Shown here: piece after piece, positions 20,551 through 28,089 of the stretch
Layout: the number at the start of each line of letters is the position of its first letter
How positions within the stretch are numbered: position 1 is the stretch's first letter
NCBI RefSeq assembly: GCF_014647435.1
Contig: NZ_BMPE01000010.1
Location: 68,302-132,301, forward strand
Direction: 5' to 3'
DNA: 64,000 nucleotides
From: Deinococcus radiotolerans
Lineage (GTDB): Bacteria; Deinococcota; Deinococci; Deinococcales; Deinococcaceae
Program-made: the position numbers and the translations under genes
Notes under the pieces: generated by a model
The model's input: the letters and a program-made list of their open reading frames with translations, nothing else
What the model was told of the DNA's origin: nothing
Databases searched by the model: none

Positions 20551-21344
20551 CGGCCGCGTCAATGGGAACGGAACGGGCGGCACCCGCGCCCGTCGTGGCG
20601 CTGGAAGCCCGGGGTCTGGTCAAGGACTTCCGGGGGTTCCGCGCCACGAACGACGTGAACCTGCAGATTCACGATGGGGAGATTCACGCAATCATCGGCC
20701 CGAACGGGGCCGGAAAGACCACCTTGTTCAATCTGCTGTCGGGCTTCCTGAAACCCACGGCGGGCGAGGTGCGCCTGTTCGGCGAGCGGGTGGACACCCT
20801 GCGGCCCTTCGAGATCGTGCGCCGGGGCCTGTCCCGCTCGTTTCAGATCAGTTCGGTGTTTCCCACCCTGAGCGTGCGGGAGAACGTGCTGGTGGCGCTC
20901 CAGTCGCCCACGCCGCTCCCGCACCGGTTCTGGGTGCCGCTCTCGCGGCTGGAATCGCTGGGCGAGCGGGCGGACGCGATCCTCGCGGACGTGGGCCTGG
21001 GCGGCATGCCGGACCGGCTGGCGGCGGACCTGAGCCACGGGGAAAAACGGCAGCTGGAGATCGGGATCTCCATGACGCAGGACCCCCGCGTGCTGCTGCT
21101 GGACGAACCGACGTCCGGCATGGGCTCGGAGGGCATCGCGCGGGTGATCGCGCTCGTGCGGCAGGTGGCGCGCGGGCGGACGGTGGTGCTCGTGGAACAC
21201 AACATGAGTGTCGTGGCGGAACTCGCCGACCGCATCACGGTGTTGCAGTACGGGTCGGTGCTCGCCAGTGGACGCTACGAGGACGTGCGGCGCGACCCGC
21301 GCGTGATCGAGGCGTACCTGGGTGAGGACGGGGGGCACGCGTGA
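20547..21344 (+). CDS. livG: branched-chain amino-acid-type ABC transporter ATPase LivG
   Basis: The 265-residue protein has Walker A GPNGAGKTTLFNLLSG, a signature AADLSHGEKRQLEIGISM in which GE replaces GG, Walker B VLLLDEPTSGMG and the switch histidine in VVLVEHNMSVV. The FQISSVFPTLSVRENVLVAL segment and the overall form are those of LivG. It energises uptake with LivF for the substrate bound by the LivK-like protein. The GTG 20547 start is chosen because it overlaps the stop of the 9-codon SD-led ORF; an ATG at 20562 is the alternative. Its stop overlaps the livF start. Confidence 0.92.
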   Translation: MTAASMGTERAAPAPVVALEARGLVKDFRGFRATNDVNLQIHDGEIHAIIGPNGAGKTTLFNLLSGFLKPTAGEVRLFGERVDTLRPFEIVRRGLSRSFQISSVFPTLSVRENVLVALQSPTPLPHRFWVPLSRLESLGERADAILADVGLGGMPDRLAADLSHGEKRQLEIGISMTQDPRVLLLDEPTSGMGSEGIARVIALVRQVARGRTVVLVEHNMSVVAELADRITVLQYGSVLASGRYEDVRRDPRVIEAYLGEDGGHA

Positions 21345-22039
21345 CGCCGCTGCTGTCCGTGCAGGATCTGAACGCCTTCTACGGCCAGAGTCACGTACTG
21401 CGCGGCGTGACCCTGCACGTGAACCCGGGCGAGGTGGTCAGCCTGATCGGCCGCAACGGCGCCGGGAAGACCACCACGCTGAAGAGCGTGATGGGCGTGC
21501 TGCGCAGCCGCACGGGGCAGATCACGTTCGGCGGGCAGGACATCAGCCGCCTGCCCAGCAACCGCGTGGCGGCGCAGGGGCTGGCGTGGGTGCCGGAGGA
21601 ACGCGCGATCCTGAGCACCCTGACGGTCCGCGAGAACCTTGAGTTGCCGCCCAGCCGTCCCGGAGGCTGGAGTACCGAGCGCATCTATGACGCGTTCCCG
21701 GTGCTGCGCGAGCGCGGGCATCACCCGGGCAGCAAGCTCTCGGGCGGCGAGCAGCAGATGCTGGCGATGGTGCGCGTGCTGCGCGCCGGGCCGAAGCTGC
21801 TGCTGCTGGACGAGCCCAGCGAGGGTCTGGCGCCCGTGATCGTGCAGCGCATCGGCGAGATCATCGACACGCTGCGCCAGAGCGGCATGGCGGTGCTGCT
21901 GGTCGAGCAGAACCTGAAGTTCGCCTCGCGCCTCGCGGACCGGCATTACGTGTTCGTGGACGGGCAGATCGTGGACGAGGTGCCACGCGAGCAGGTCGAG
22001 GCCCGCCGGGACGACCTGCTGCGCTACCTCAGCGTGTAA
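21341..22039 (+). CDS. livF: branched-chain amino-acid-type ABC transporter ATPase LivF
   Basis: The 232-residue protein shows Walker A GRNGAGKTTTLKSVMG, the signature SKLSGGEQQMLAMVRVL, Walker B LLLLDEPSEGLAP and the H-loop position as VLLVEQNLKFA, where glutamine follows glutamate as is usual in LivF. LAWVPEERAILSTLTVRENL is typical of the family. It starts at GTG 21341 in a 4-base GTGA overlap with livG, so it is translationally coupled. It forms the ATPase heterodimer with LivG. Confidence 0.92.
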   Translation: MTPLLSVQDLNAFYGQSHVLRGVTLHVNPGEVVSLIGRNGAGKTTTLKSVMGVLRSRTGQITFGGQDISRLPSNRVAAQGLAWVPEERAILSTLTVRENLELPPSRPGGWSTERIYDAFPVLRERGHHPGSKLSGGEQQMLAMVRVLRAGPKLLLLDEPSEGLAPVIVQRIGEIIDTLRQSGMAVLLVEQNLKFASRLADRHYVFVDGQIVDEVPREQVEARRDDLLRYLSV

Positions 22040-22081
22040 TTCCAGCTCCTCTCCCCCATTCACTCCTCTGGAGGTTGTCCC

Positions 22082-23296
22082 ATGAACAAGACCCGCACCG
22101 CCATCCTGGCCCTGACCGCCCTGCTCCTCGCCCCTGCCGCCTCGGCCCAGTCCCTGTCCGACGGGGGCATCAAGGTGGGCGTCCTGACCGACCTGTCCGG
22201 CGTGTACTCCGAGCTGTCCGGCCAGGGCAGCGTGAAGGCCGCTCAGATGGCCGCCGAGGACTTCATGAAAGCGAACCGCGCGTACGCCGGGAAGGTCAGC
22301 GTCATCGGCGTGGACCACCAGAACAAGGCGGACGTGGCCGGCAACAAGGCCGCCGAGATGATCGACCGGCAGAACGTGGACATGCTGGTGGACATGCCGA
22401 CCAGCAGCGCCGCGCTGGCCGCCACCGAGGTCGCCCGGCAGAAAAAGACCATTGCCATGGTCGTGACCGGCGCCACCACCGCCCTGACGAACGAGAAGTG
22501 CAACAAGTACACCTTCCACTACGCGTACGACAACTACATGCTCGCCAACGGCACCGGCACCGCCGTCACCAAACGCGGTGGGAACAGCTGGTACATCATC
22601 TACCCCAACTACGCGTTCGGGCAGGACCTGAACCGGCAAATGGTGGCGGCCGTGCAGGAGAACGGCGGGAAGCTGGCCGCGCCCAGCGACGCCACGCCCT
22701 TCCCGAACACCGACTTCAGCTCGTACCTGCTGAAGGCGCAGAGCGTGCGGCCCAAGATCTTCGGGACGATGCAGGCCGGGAACGATCTCGTGAACGTCGT
22801 CAAGCAGTACAACGAGTTCGGCCTGAAGAAGCAGGGCATCGGCCTGGGCATCGGCCTGCTGTTTGAGACGGACGTGGCCGCGCTGGGCCAGGACGCGTTC
22901 GCGGGCGCGATTGCCACCGTGCCGTGGTTCTGGAACTTCGACGCGCGCTCCCGCCAGTGGGCCGGCCGCTTCGAGAAGGCCTTCGGGAAGAAACCCACCT
23001 GGGCGCAGGCGGGCGTGTACTCCGCGACCCTGCAGTACCTGAACGCCGTGGCTCGCGCCAAGACCGACAACAGCGACGCGGTCGTCAAGGCGCTTGAGGG
23101 CTACGCCTTCGATGACTTCTTCGCGCGTAACGCCACGATCCGCCCGCAGGACCACCGCGTGATCCTCGACGTGCAGGTCGTGCAGGTCAAGGGCAAGAGC
23201 GAATCCAAGGAGGCCGGGGACATCTACAAGCGCCTGAACACCATTCCCGCCGCGAAGGCCTTCATGCCCCTGAGCGAGAACAAGTGCCGCATGTGA
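22082..23296 (+). CDS. livK: ABC transporter substrate-binding protein (LivJ/K-like)
   Basis: The 404-residue protein has a Sec signal peptide (KTRTAILALTALLLAPAASAQ, cleaved near residue 22) and a type I periplasmic-binding fold starting IKVGVLTDLSGVYSELSGQG. The Asp/Leu-Ser-Gly motif and the later GVDHQNKADVAGNKAAEMID are typical of the branched-chain amino-acid/amide/urea binders, so the ligand may not be Leu/Ile/Val. GGAGG precedes ATG 22082. A 12-bp hairpin follows the gene, which may hold its mRNA level above that of the permease genes. Confidence 0.88.
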   Translation: MNKTRTAILALTALLLAPAASAQSLSDGGIKVGVLTDLSGVYSELSGQGSVKAAQMAAEDFMKANRAYAGKVSVIGVDHQNKADVAGNKAAEMIDRQNVDMLVDMPTSSAALAATEVARQKKTIAMVVTGATTALTNEKCNKYTFHYAYDNYMLANGTGTAVTKRGGNSWYIIYPNYAFGQDLNRQMVAAVQENGGKLAAPSDATPFPNTDFSSYLLKAQSVRPKIFGTMQAGNDLVNVVKQYNEFGLKKQGIGLGIGLLFETDVAALGQDAFAGAIATVPWFWNFDARSRQWAGRFEKAFGKKPTWAQAGVYSATLQYLNAVARAKTDNSDAVVKALEGYAFDDFFARNATIRPQDHRVILDVQVVQVKGKSESKEAGDIYKRLNTIPAAKAFMPLSENKCRM

Positions 23297-23312
23297 GGAA
23301 GGTGGTCTAAGC

Positions 23313-23353
23313 AGTCTGAGGGGCTGAAGCGCCCCGCTCTGGCCCCTCAGACT
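23313..23353 (+). promoter_or_regulatory. intercistronic 12-bp hairpin in the liv operon
   Basis: AGTCTGAGGGGC (23313-23324) pairs perfectly with GCCCCTCAGACT (23342-23353) around a 17-base loop, between livK and livH. With no T-run it may be a partial terminator or an RNA end-protecting structure that sets the binding protein above the permeases. A partial third copy, CCTCAGAC, follows at about 23361. Confidence 0.5.
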
Positions 23354-23372
23354 CTTCGACCCTCAGACGCTT

Positions 23373-24263
23373 ATGAATACACAGTTACTCTTGATTCAGG
23401 TGTTCAACGGGCTGGTGAACGGCGCGTTCTACGCGCTGCTGTCGCTGGGCCTCGCGGTGATCTTTGGGATGCTGCGGATCGTGAATTTCATGCACGGCGC
23501 GCTGTACATGCTGGGCGCGTTCGCGGCCTTCGCGCTGGGGCAGCTGCTGGGCCTGGGCTTCTGGCCGTCGCTGATTCTGGCGCCGCTGCTGGTGGGCCTG
23601 CTGGGCGTGGTGCTGGAGCGCGGGCTGCTGTCGCGGCTGTACGGGCTGGAACCCAGTTACAACCTGCTGCTGACGTTCGGCCTGACGCTGCTCACGCAGG
23701 ATCTGGTGAAGCAGGTCATGCTGAGCCGTTTCGCGGTGTCGAGCGCGCCGTACTCGCCGCCCGAGGTGCTGTCGGGCGTGGTGAACCTGGGCTTCGTGGT
23801 GTTCCCGAAGTACCGCCTGTTCGTGATTGCCCTGTCGCTGGTCGTGTGCCTGGTCACGTGGTTCGTGATCGAGAAGACCCGCGTGGGCGCGATCATCCGC
23901 GCCAGCACGGAGAATCCGGTCGTGACGCGGGCGTTCGGCATTAACGTGAGCCTGTGGGTGACGGGCGTGTTCGCGGTGGGCGCGGCGCTGGCCGGGCTGG
24001 CGGGCGTGCTGGCCGCGCCGATCTACTCGGTCGAGCCGTACATGGGCGCGGAGCTGATCATCACGACGTTCGCGGTGGTCGTGATCGGCGGGATGGGCAG
24101 CATCCTGGGCTCGGTCGTCACGGGCTTCGCGGTGGGCGTGCTGGCGGCGGTGGGCGCGGCGGTGTACCCGCCGATTGCGAACACGCTGGTGTTCATCCTG
24201 ATGGCGCTGGTGCTGCTGGTGCGGCCCAGTGGCCTGTTTGGCCTGCCTGAGGGGGCGCGGTGA
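23373..24263 (+). CDS. livH: branched-chain amino-acid-type ABC permease LivH
   Basis: The 296-residue protein has about eight hydrophobic segments. It begins LLLIQVFNGLVNGAFYALLSLGLAVIFGM, a LivH signature, and contains the EAA-like coupling loop IIRASTENPVVTRAFGINV. No clear ribosome site precedes ATG 23373; expression may depend on upstream translation. Its stop overlaps the livM start by 4 bases. It forms the transmembrane pore with LivM. Confidence 0.92.
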   Translation: MNTQLLLIQVFNGLVNGAFYALLSLGLAVIFGMLRIVNFMHGALYMLGAFAAFALGQLLGLGFWPSLILAPLLVGLLGVVLERGLLSRLYGLEPSYNLLLTFGLTLLTQDLVKQVMLSRFAVSSAPYSPPEVLSGVVNLGFVVFPKYRLFVIALSLVVCLVTWFVIEKTRVGAIIRASTENPVVTRAFGINVSLWVTGVFAVGAALAGLAGVLAAPIYSVEPYMGAELIITTFAVVVIGGMGSILGSVVTGFAVGVLAAVGAAVYPPIANTLVFILMALVLLVRPSGLFGLPEGAR

Positions 24264-25216
24264 GCGCCGTCTCGAAACTGGGGGCCACGCGCGATCCGGC
24301 CCGCGTGACCCGCGCCGCGTGGCTGATCGGCCTGGGCGTCATTCTGCTGGTGCTGCCGCACCTGATCTACCCGGTGCTGGCGCTGGACATCCTGGCCTGG
24401 GGGCTGTTCGCGGTGGCGTTCGACCTGCTGTTCGGCTTCAGCGGCCTGCTGTCGTTCGGGCACGCGGCGTTCTGGGGCACCAGCGCGTACCTCACGGCGT
24501 TCCTGCTGGGGCACGGCCAGAGCGTCCCGGTCGCCATCGCGGGCGGGACGCTGGGCGCGCTGGCGCTGGCGGTTCCGGTGGCGTTCCTCAGCGTGCGCTC
24601 CAGCGGCATCTATTTCAGCATGATCACGCTGGCGTTCGCGCAGATGGTGTCCTTCCTGGCCCTACAGTGGACGGACCTGACCGGCGGCGAGAACGGGCTA
24701 CAGGGCTTCGCGCGGCCCAGCCTGCTGGGCCTGGATTTCAGTGACGCGCAGGTGCGGTACTACGTGTGCCTTGTGCTGTTCACACTGGGCTTCGGCGTGG
24801 CGTACCGCGCGGTGCGCAGTCCCTTCGGGCAGGCGCAGCAGGCGGTGCGCGACAGCGAGCAGCGCGCGCAGAGCGTCGGGTACAATCCCGCGCGCTTCAA
24901 GTTCACGGCGTTCCTGCTGAGCGCCGGGCTGGCCGGACTGGCGGGCGCGATGTATACCTTCGGGCACGGCGTGGTCAGCCTGGAGGTCGTGAACTGGCGC
25001 ACGTCCGGCGAGGTCGTCATGATGACCCTGCTGGGCGGCACCACCACCCTGTTCGGCCCGGTGATCGGCGCGGGTCTGGTGCTGCTGCTGCGGGACGTGC
25101 TGACCACCGCGAACCTCCCGGTGGGCATCGTGACGGGCGTGGTGTTCGTGCTGGTGGTGCTGTTCTTCCGCCGGGGCGTGGTGGGCACGCTGCAACACTG
25201 GCTGCGCCGCCGCTGA
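24260..25216 (+). CDS. livM: branched-chain amino-acid-type ABC permease LivM
   Basis: The 318-residue protein starts at GTG 24260 in overlap with livH. It has about eight to nine membrane helices, the family segment FGFSGLLSFGHAAFWGTSAY, and the coupling loop AVRDSEQRAQSVGYNPARFK. It is the second pore subunit. A hairpin with a modest T tail (25231-25253) follows and probably ends the operon. Confidence 0.92.
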   Translation: MSAVSKLGATRDPARVTRAAWLIGLGVILLVLPHLIYPVLALDILAWGLFAVAFDLLFGFSGLLSFGHAAFWGTSAYLTAFLLGHGQSVPVAIAGGTLGALALAVPVAFLSVRSSGIYFSMITLAFAQMVSFLALQWTDLTGGENGLQGFARPSLLGLDFSDAQVRYYVCLVLFTLGFGVAYRAVRSPFGQAQQAVRDSEQRAQSVGYNPARFKFTAFLLSAGLAGLAGAMYTFGHGVVSLEVVNWRTSGEVVMMTLLGGTTTLFGPVIGAGLVLLLRDVLTTANLPVGIVTGVVFVLVVLFFRRGVVGTLQHWLRRR

Positions 25217-25230
25217 ACAGGCGCTCCGAG

Positions 25231-25253
25231 CCCCCCGCTGCGTGCGGGGGGTT
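25231..25253 (+). terminator. terminator of the liv operon
   Basis: CCCCCCGC (25231-25238) and GCGGGGGG (25244-25251) form a perfect 8-bp stem with a 5-base loop, followed by TT and then GCTGCTG. It is a strong stem with a weak U tail. Confidence 0.7.
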
Positions 25254-25308
25254 GCTGCTGCGCCACCTGGCGGATGCCGCCCGGCCCCGGCGCGGGGCAG
25301 CATGGGGC

Positions 25309-25758
25309 ATGACCTACCGCATCGAGACCGCTCCGGATGAGGCCCGCTCGGATCAGGTGGTGTCCGGGCTGGTGGCGTTCAACCAGCGGGAGAGTGAACT
25401 GATCCGCCGCCGCTTTGAAGAGCCGCACCTGCGCCCCGTTCCGCTGGTCGCGTACGCCCTGACGGCAGGGGGCGAGCTGCTGGGCGGCGGCGCGGCGCGG
25501 GCGGTGCCGCTGTGGCAGTGGGTGGAGATCGACGAGCTGTGGGTGCAGGACGCCGCGCGCGGTCAGGGAATCGGCGCGGCGCTCCTGGCGAGCCTGGAGG
25601 CGCAGGCGCGTGCGCTGGGGTGCCGCTGGTCGAAGCTGAACACCTGGGACTTTCAGGCGCCGGGCTTCTACAAGCGGCAGGGGTACGTGACGTACGCCAC
25701 CGAGGAGGACTATCCGCCGGGGCATGTGAATCACCTGATGCGCAAGACGCTGGGGTGA
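25309..25758 (+). CDS. GNAT family N-acetyltransferase
   Basis: The 149-residue protein has the GNAT fold. The acetyl-CoA pyrophosphate loop is WVQDAARGQGIGAALLASLE (motif A), followed by KLNTWDFQAPGFYKRQGYVTYAT (motif B), typical of RimI-like and small-molecule acetyltransferases. The start at ATG 25309 has only a weak G-rich site (GGGGC) before it. It is convergent with nrdR. The substrate is unknown. Confidence 0.88.
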   Translation: MTYRIETAPDEARSDQVVSGLVAFNQRESELIRRRFEEPHLRPVPLVAYALTAGGELLGGGAARAVPLWQWVEIDELWVQDAARGQGIGAALLASLEAQARALGCRWSKLNTWDFQAPGFYKRQGYVTYATEEDYPPGHVNHLMRKTLG

Positions 25759-25788
25759 TTCCTGCTGGGGGGACGACTGCCGGGGTGA

Positions 25789-26235
25789 TTACTGCTCGTC
25801 TTTCAGGCCGCGGATCTCCTCGATGAAGCGTTCCAGGCTGTCGAAGTCGCGGTACACGCTCGCGAAGCGGATGTATGCCACGTCGTCCAGGGGGCGCAGG
25901 AAGGTCATGGCGCGGCGGCCGATCTCCTCGCTGCGGATCTCGCTGGCCTGCACGTCGTCCTCGAAGCCGTACGCGAAGGCGCGCAGCAGGTCCTGATCCA
26001 CGGGGCGTTTCTCGGTGGCCAGGACTAGGCCGCGCAGCAGTTTGTCCGGGTTGAACGCCTCGCGCGGGCCGCTGCGCTTGACGACCATCAGCGGTTCCAG
26101 CTGCGCGCGTTCGTAGGTGGTGAAGCGCCGGGCGCAGTTCAGGCACTCGCGGCGGCGGCGGATGCTGGCCCCGTCGTCGCTGGGCCGGGAGTTCACGACC
26201 TTGCTGTCCGGCGCCGAGCAGTACGGGCATCTCAT
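25789..26235 (-). CDS. nrdR: transcriptional repressor NrdR
   Basis: The 148-residue protein starts MRCPYCSAPDSKVVNSR and has a zinc ribbon formed by CPYC (residues 3-6) and CLNC (about 32-35), followed by an ATP-cone domain with VVKRSGPREAFNPDKLLRGL. NrdR senses ATP/dATP and represses ribonucleotide reductase genes by binding 16-bp palindromes. I chose ATG 26235, which has GGAG at good spacing, over GTG 26241. A B12-dependent reductase gene with a palindrome over its promoter lies 30 kb away in this window (56.0 kb). Confidence 0.95.
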   Translation of the reverse strand: MRCPYCSAPDSKVVNSRPSDDGASIRRRRECLNCARRFTTYERAQLEPLMVVKRSGPREAFNPDKLLRGLVLATEKRPVDQDLLRAFAYGFEDDVQASEIRSEEIGRRAMTFLRPLDDVAYIRFASVYRDFDSLERFIEEIRGLKDEQ

Positions 26236-26368
26236 TCGCACTCCGATGGAAGGGGGCGCAGCACCTGCTCCATCCGAGCGGCTGCGAGTAGGAGCCGGGC
26301 GGGTTCCGGGCGTGCAGTTGGCAATCCGGTGGTGTTCCGGGTTGACAACGGAGCAGACGGAATCCGTC

Positions 26369-27097
26369 TCACAGGGGGTAGTCCTCCTGCACGCGGATCT
26401 TCGGCACGGGGGGGAGGGGCACCTGAATGACGTTGCCGCGCAGGGGGGCCATGCCGGGCGCGGCGAGGGCCATGACGGCGTTGGACAGCGGGCGGTCCAG
26501 GGTGTCGTCGCTGCTGCTGGCGCGTGAGGGCAGCAGCAGGTTCAGGCGCAGGTCCTCGCGGTGGGCGTGTTCCACGAGGCCCTGGATGGCGCCGCGCTGC
26601 GGGTGGACGTGCAGGCCGCGCTCGTCGGTGTGGGGGCCGATGATGGTCAGCCACGTGCCGGGCAGGCGGCGGCGGATGATCTGCGCGATGGCGACGCTGC
26701 TTTTCACGTTGCAGTTGAACAGGTCCATCCATTCGTTCTCGCTGAGCATGGTGAACTCGGCGTGGGCGCGTTTGTCGGCGAGGTGCACGATGCCGTGCAG
26801 GCTGCCGTAGATGTCGAGGATGCGGGTCTGGGCGCTCAGCCAGTCCAGGGGGACGCCCACGTCGGCCTTGATGGGCACGGCGGTGCCGCCGGCGTGTTCG
26901 AGCTGGCTGGCGGCGGCGGCGAGGGTCTCGCTGTTGTTGCCGATGAGGACGACGCTGGCCCCGGCGCGGGCCAGGGCGGCGCTGACGGTGCGCCCGTACC
27001 CCTGGTCCGCCCCGGTGACGGCGATCACCTGGCCGGCCAGCACTTCACCGACGGGGGTGTGCGCGGGCACGGCAGCGATGGGGGTGTGCTGGGTCAT
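26369..27097 (-). CDS. SDR-like Rossmann protein lacking the catalytic triad
   Basis: The 242-residue protein has the short-chain dehydrogenase fold: the cofactor loop VIAVTGADQGYGRTVSAALA (TGxxxGxG) near residues 23-42, then GNNSETLAA and NCNVKSSVAIAQ. The catalytic Ser and YxxxK are absent: the expected serine region reads TIIGPHTD and the expected Tyr/Lys region reads HPQRGAIQGLVEH. It is therefore probably a non-catalytic binder or a structural relative. ATG 27097 is chosen because TATGCT lies exactly 7 bases before it. The GGAGGG in between is too close to the start to act as a ribosome site. Confidence 0.8.
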   Translation of the reverse strand: MTQHTPIAAVPAHTPVGEVLAGQVIAVTGADQGYGRTVSAALARAGASVVLIGNNSETLAAAASQLEHAGGTAVPIKADVGVPLDWLSAQTRILDIYGSLHGIVHLADKRAHAEFTMLSENEWMDLFNCNVKSSVAIAQIIRRRLPGTWLTIIGPHTDERGLHVHPQRGAIQGLVEHAHREDLRLNLLLPSRASSSDDTLDRPLSNAVMALAAPGMAPLRGNVIQVPLPPVPKIRVQEDYPL

Positions 27098-27128
27098 GCC
27101 CTCCAGCATACCGGAGGTGTGGCGGCGT

Positions 27129-27335
27129 TTATCCCGCCTGCGGGAGGGGCCGCAGGGCCTGCGCGGGTGGGTCTCCGGCGCGGTGGCCGCATCCGCAGGC
27201 GTGGCACCAGTAGCCCTGGTCGCCGTCGCGCAGGTCGTGCAGGGTCAGGGGCTGGGCGCAGTGGGGGCAGACGTGCTGGTAGCCGCGCCCGCTGGCGGGC
27301 AGTGGATCGGCCTCCTGGCGGAACGCTCGTTTCAT
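27129..27335 (-). CDS. small zinc-ribbon protein
   Basis: The 68-residue protein has two Cys pairs, VCPHCAQPL and YWCHACGCGH, spaced like a rubredoxin/zinc-ribbon knuckle, with flanking His residues. TAAAAT ends 6 bases before ATG 27335, supporting a leaderless transcript and the start. It is located between the SDR-like and Nudix genes on the same strand, separated from the latter by a terminator. Probable zinc binding is inferred from the cysteines; the role is unknown. Confidence 0.65.
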   Translation of the reverse strand: MKRAFRQEADPLPASGRGYQHVCPHCAQPLTLHDLRDGDQGYWCHACGCGHRAGDPPAQALRPLPQAG

Positions 27336-27373
27336 ACTTCGATTTTAGCAGAATTGATAGACTAAATTCTTCC

Positions 27374-27400
27374 AAAAAAGAAGAGGGGGCCGGAGCCCCC
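27374..27400 (-). terminator. intrinsic terminator of dnaB-nudix unit
   Basis: Read on the minus strand, GGGGGC and GCCCCC (27400-27385) form a 6-bp stem with a 4-base loop, followed by TCTTCTTTTTT. It sits just after the Nudix stop and is a textbook rho-independent terminator. Confidence 0.88.
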
Positions 27401-27414
27401 ACCGGCCAGCCTGG

Positions 27415-28089
27415 TTACAGGTCCGGTTCGTCCGAGAATTCCGGCTCCGGCGCGCGCGCGGTCGGCCCGGGCTCGCCCACCCGGCGGCGCTTGCGCAGCA
27501 TCGCGGGTTCCTTGTCCAGGTTGAACACGAAGTGCCGCGGGCGCCGCTCGCGCAGCCACGTCTCCAGCGCCACCAGCCGCGGCCGGAACCGGATGAACTC
27601 CCGCAGCTGCCGGATCGGCACGAAACGCGCCTCCTGCACGTCCCGGTCCGGATCGCGCGGTTCCAGCTTTCCGCCCACCTCGCGCCCGGTGTAGAAGAAC
27701 TGCAGGTGATGGCCCCACGTGACCGCCTGGAATTCCACGATGAACGCCAGGTCCCGCAGTTCCACGATCAAGCCGGTCTCCTCAAAGGTCTCGCGCCGTG
27801 CGCCGTCCTGCACGAGCTCCCCGGCCTCCAGGCCGCCCTTGGGCAGCGACCAGCGGCCCCGCTCACGCACCAGCAGGATCTCGTCCCCGCGCAGCACGAT
27901 GCAGCCCACGCCGATGCGCGGGTCGGCCAGGGGCCGCTTCTGCCCGCGTTTGCTGGGCGCCGCCGGAACGGGCGTGGCGGTCGTGTTCGTGACCTGCCCG
28001 GGCCGCGCCTGCGCCGCGCCGTTCCCACGTCGGCGGCGACGGCGGCGCTGCGCGCCCTGCTGCCCGGCCTTGACCTGTTCTTCCGCCAT
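27415..28089 (-). CDS. Nudix hydrolase with basic N-terminal extension
   Basis: The 224-residue protein has an Arg-rich low-complexity N-terminus (about 12-55), then a Nudix domain with the box GGLEAGELVQDGARRETFEE followed by TGL, matching GX5EX7REUXEEXGU. A C-terminal tail is also basic and Pro-rich. Nudix enzymes cleave nucleoside diphosphates linked to another group; deinococci have many. The basic ends may bind nucleic acid (inference). Its ATG overlaps the dnaB stop by one base (TAATG), so it is coupled to dnaB. Confidence 0.88.
   Translation of the reverse strand: MAEEQVKAGQQGAQRRRRRRRGNGAAQARPGQVTNTTATPVPAAPSKRGQKRPLADPRIGVGCIVLRGDEILLVRERGRWSLPKGGLEAGELVQDGARRETFEETGLIVELRDLAFIVEFQAVTWGHHLQFFYTGREVGGKLEPRDPDRDVQEARFVPIRQLREFIRFRPRLVALETWLRERRPRHFVFNLDKEPAMLRKRRRVGEPGPTARAPEPEFSDEPDL

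Noticed and set aside
21275..23155. 626-codon open frame antisense to livF/livK
   Set aside because: It runs across two clear sense genes and their gap; composition is that of a shadow frame.
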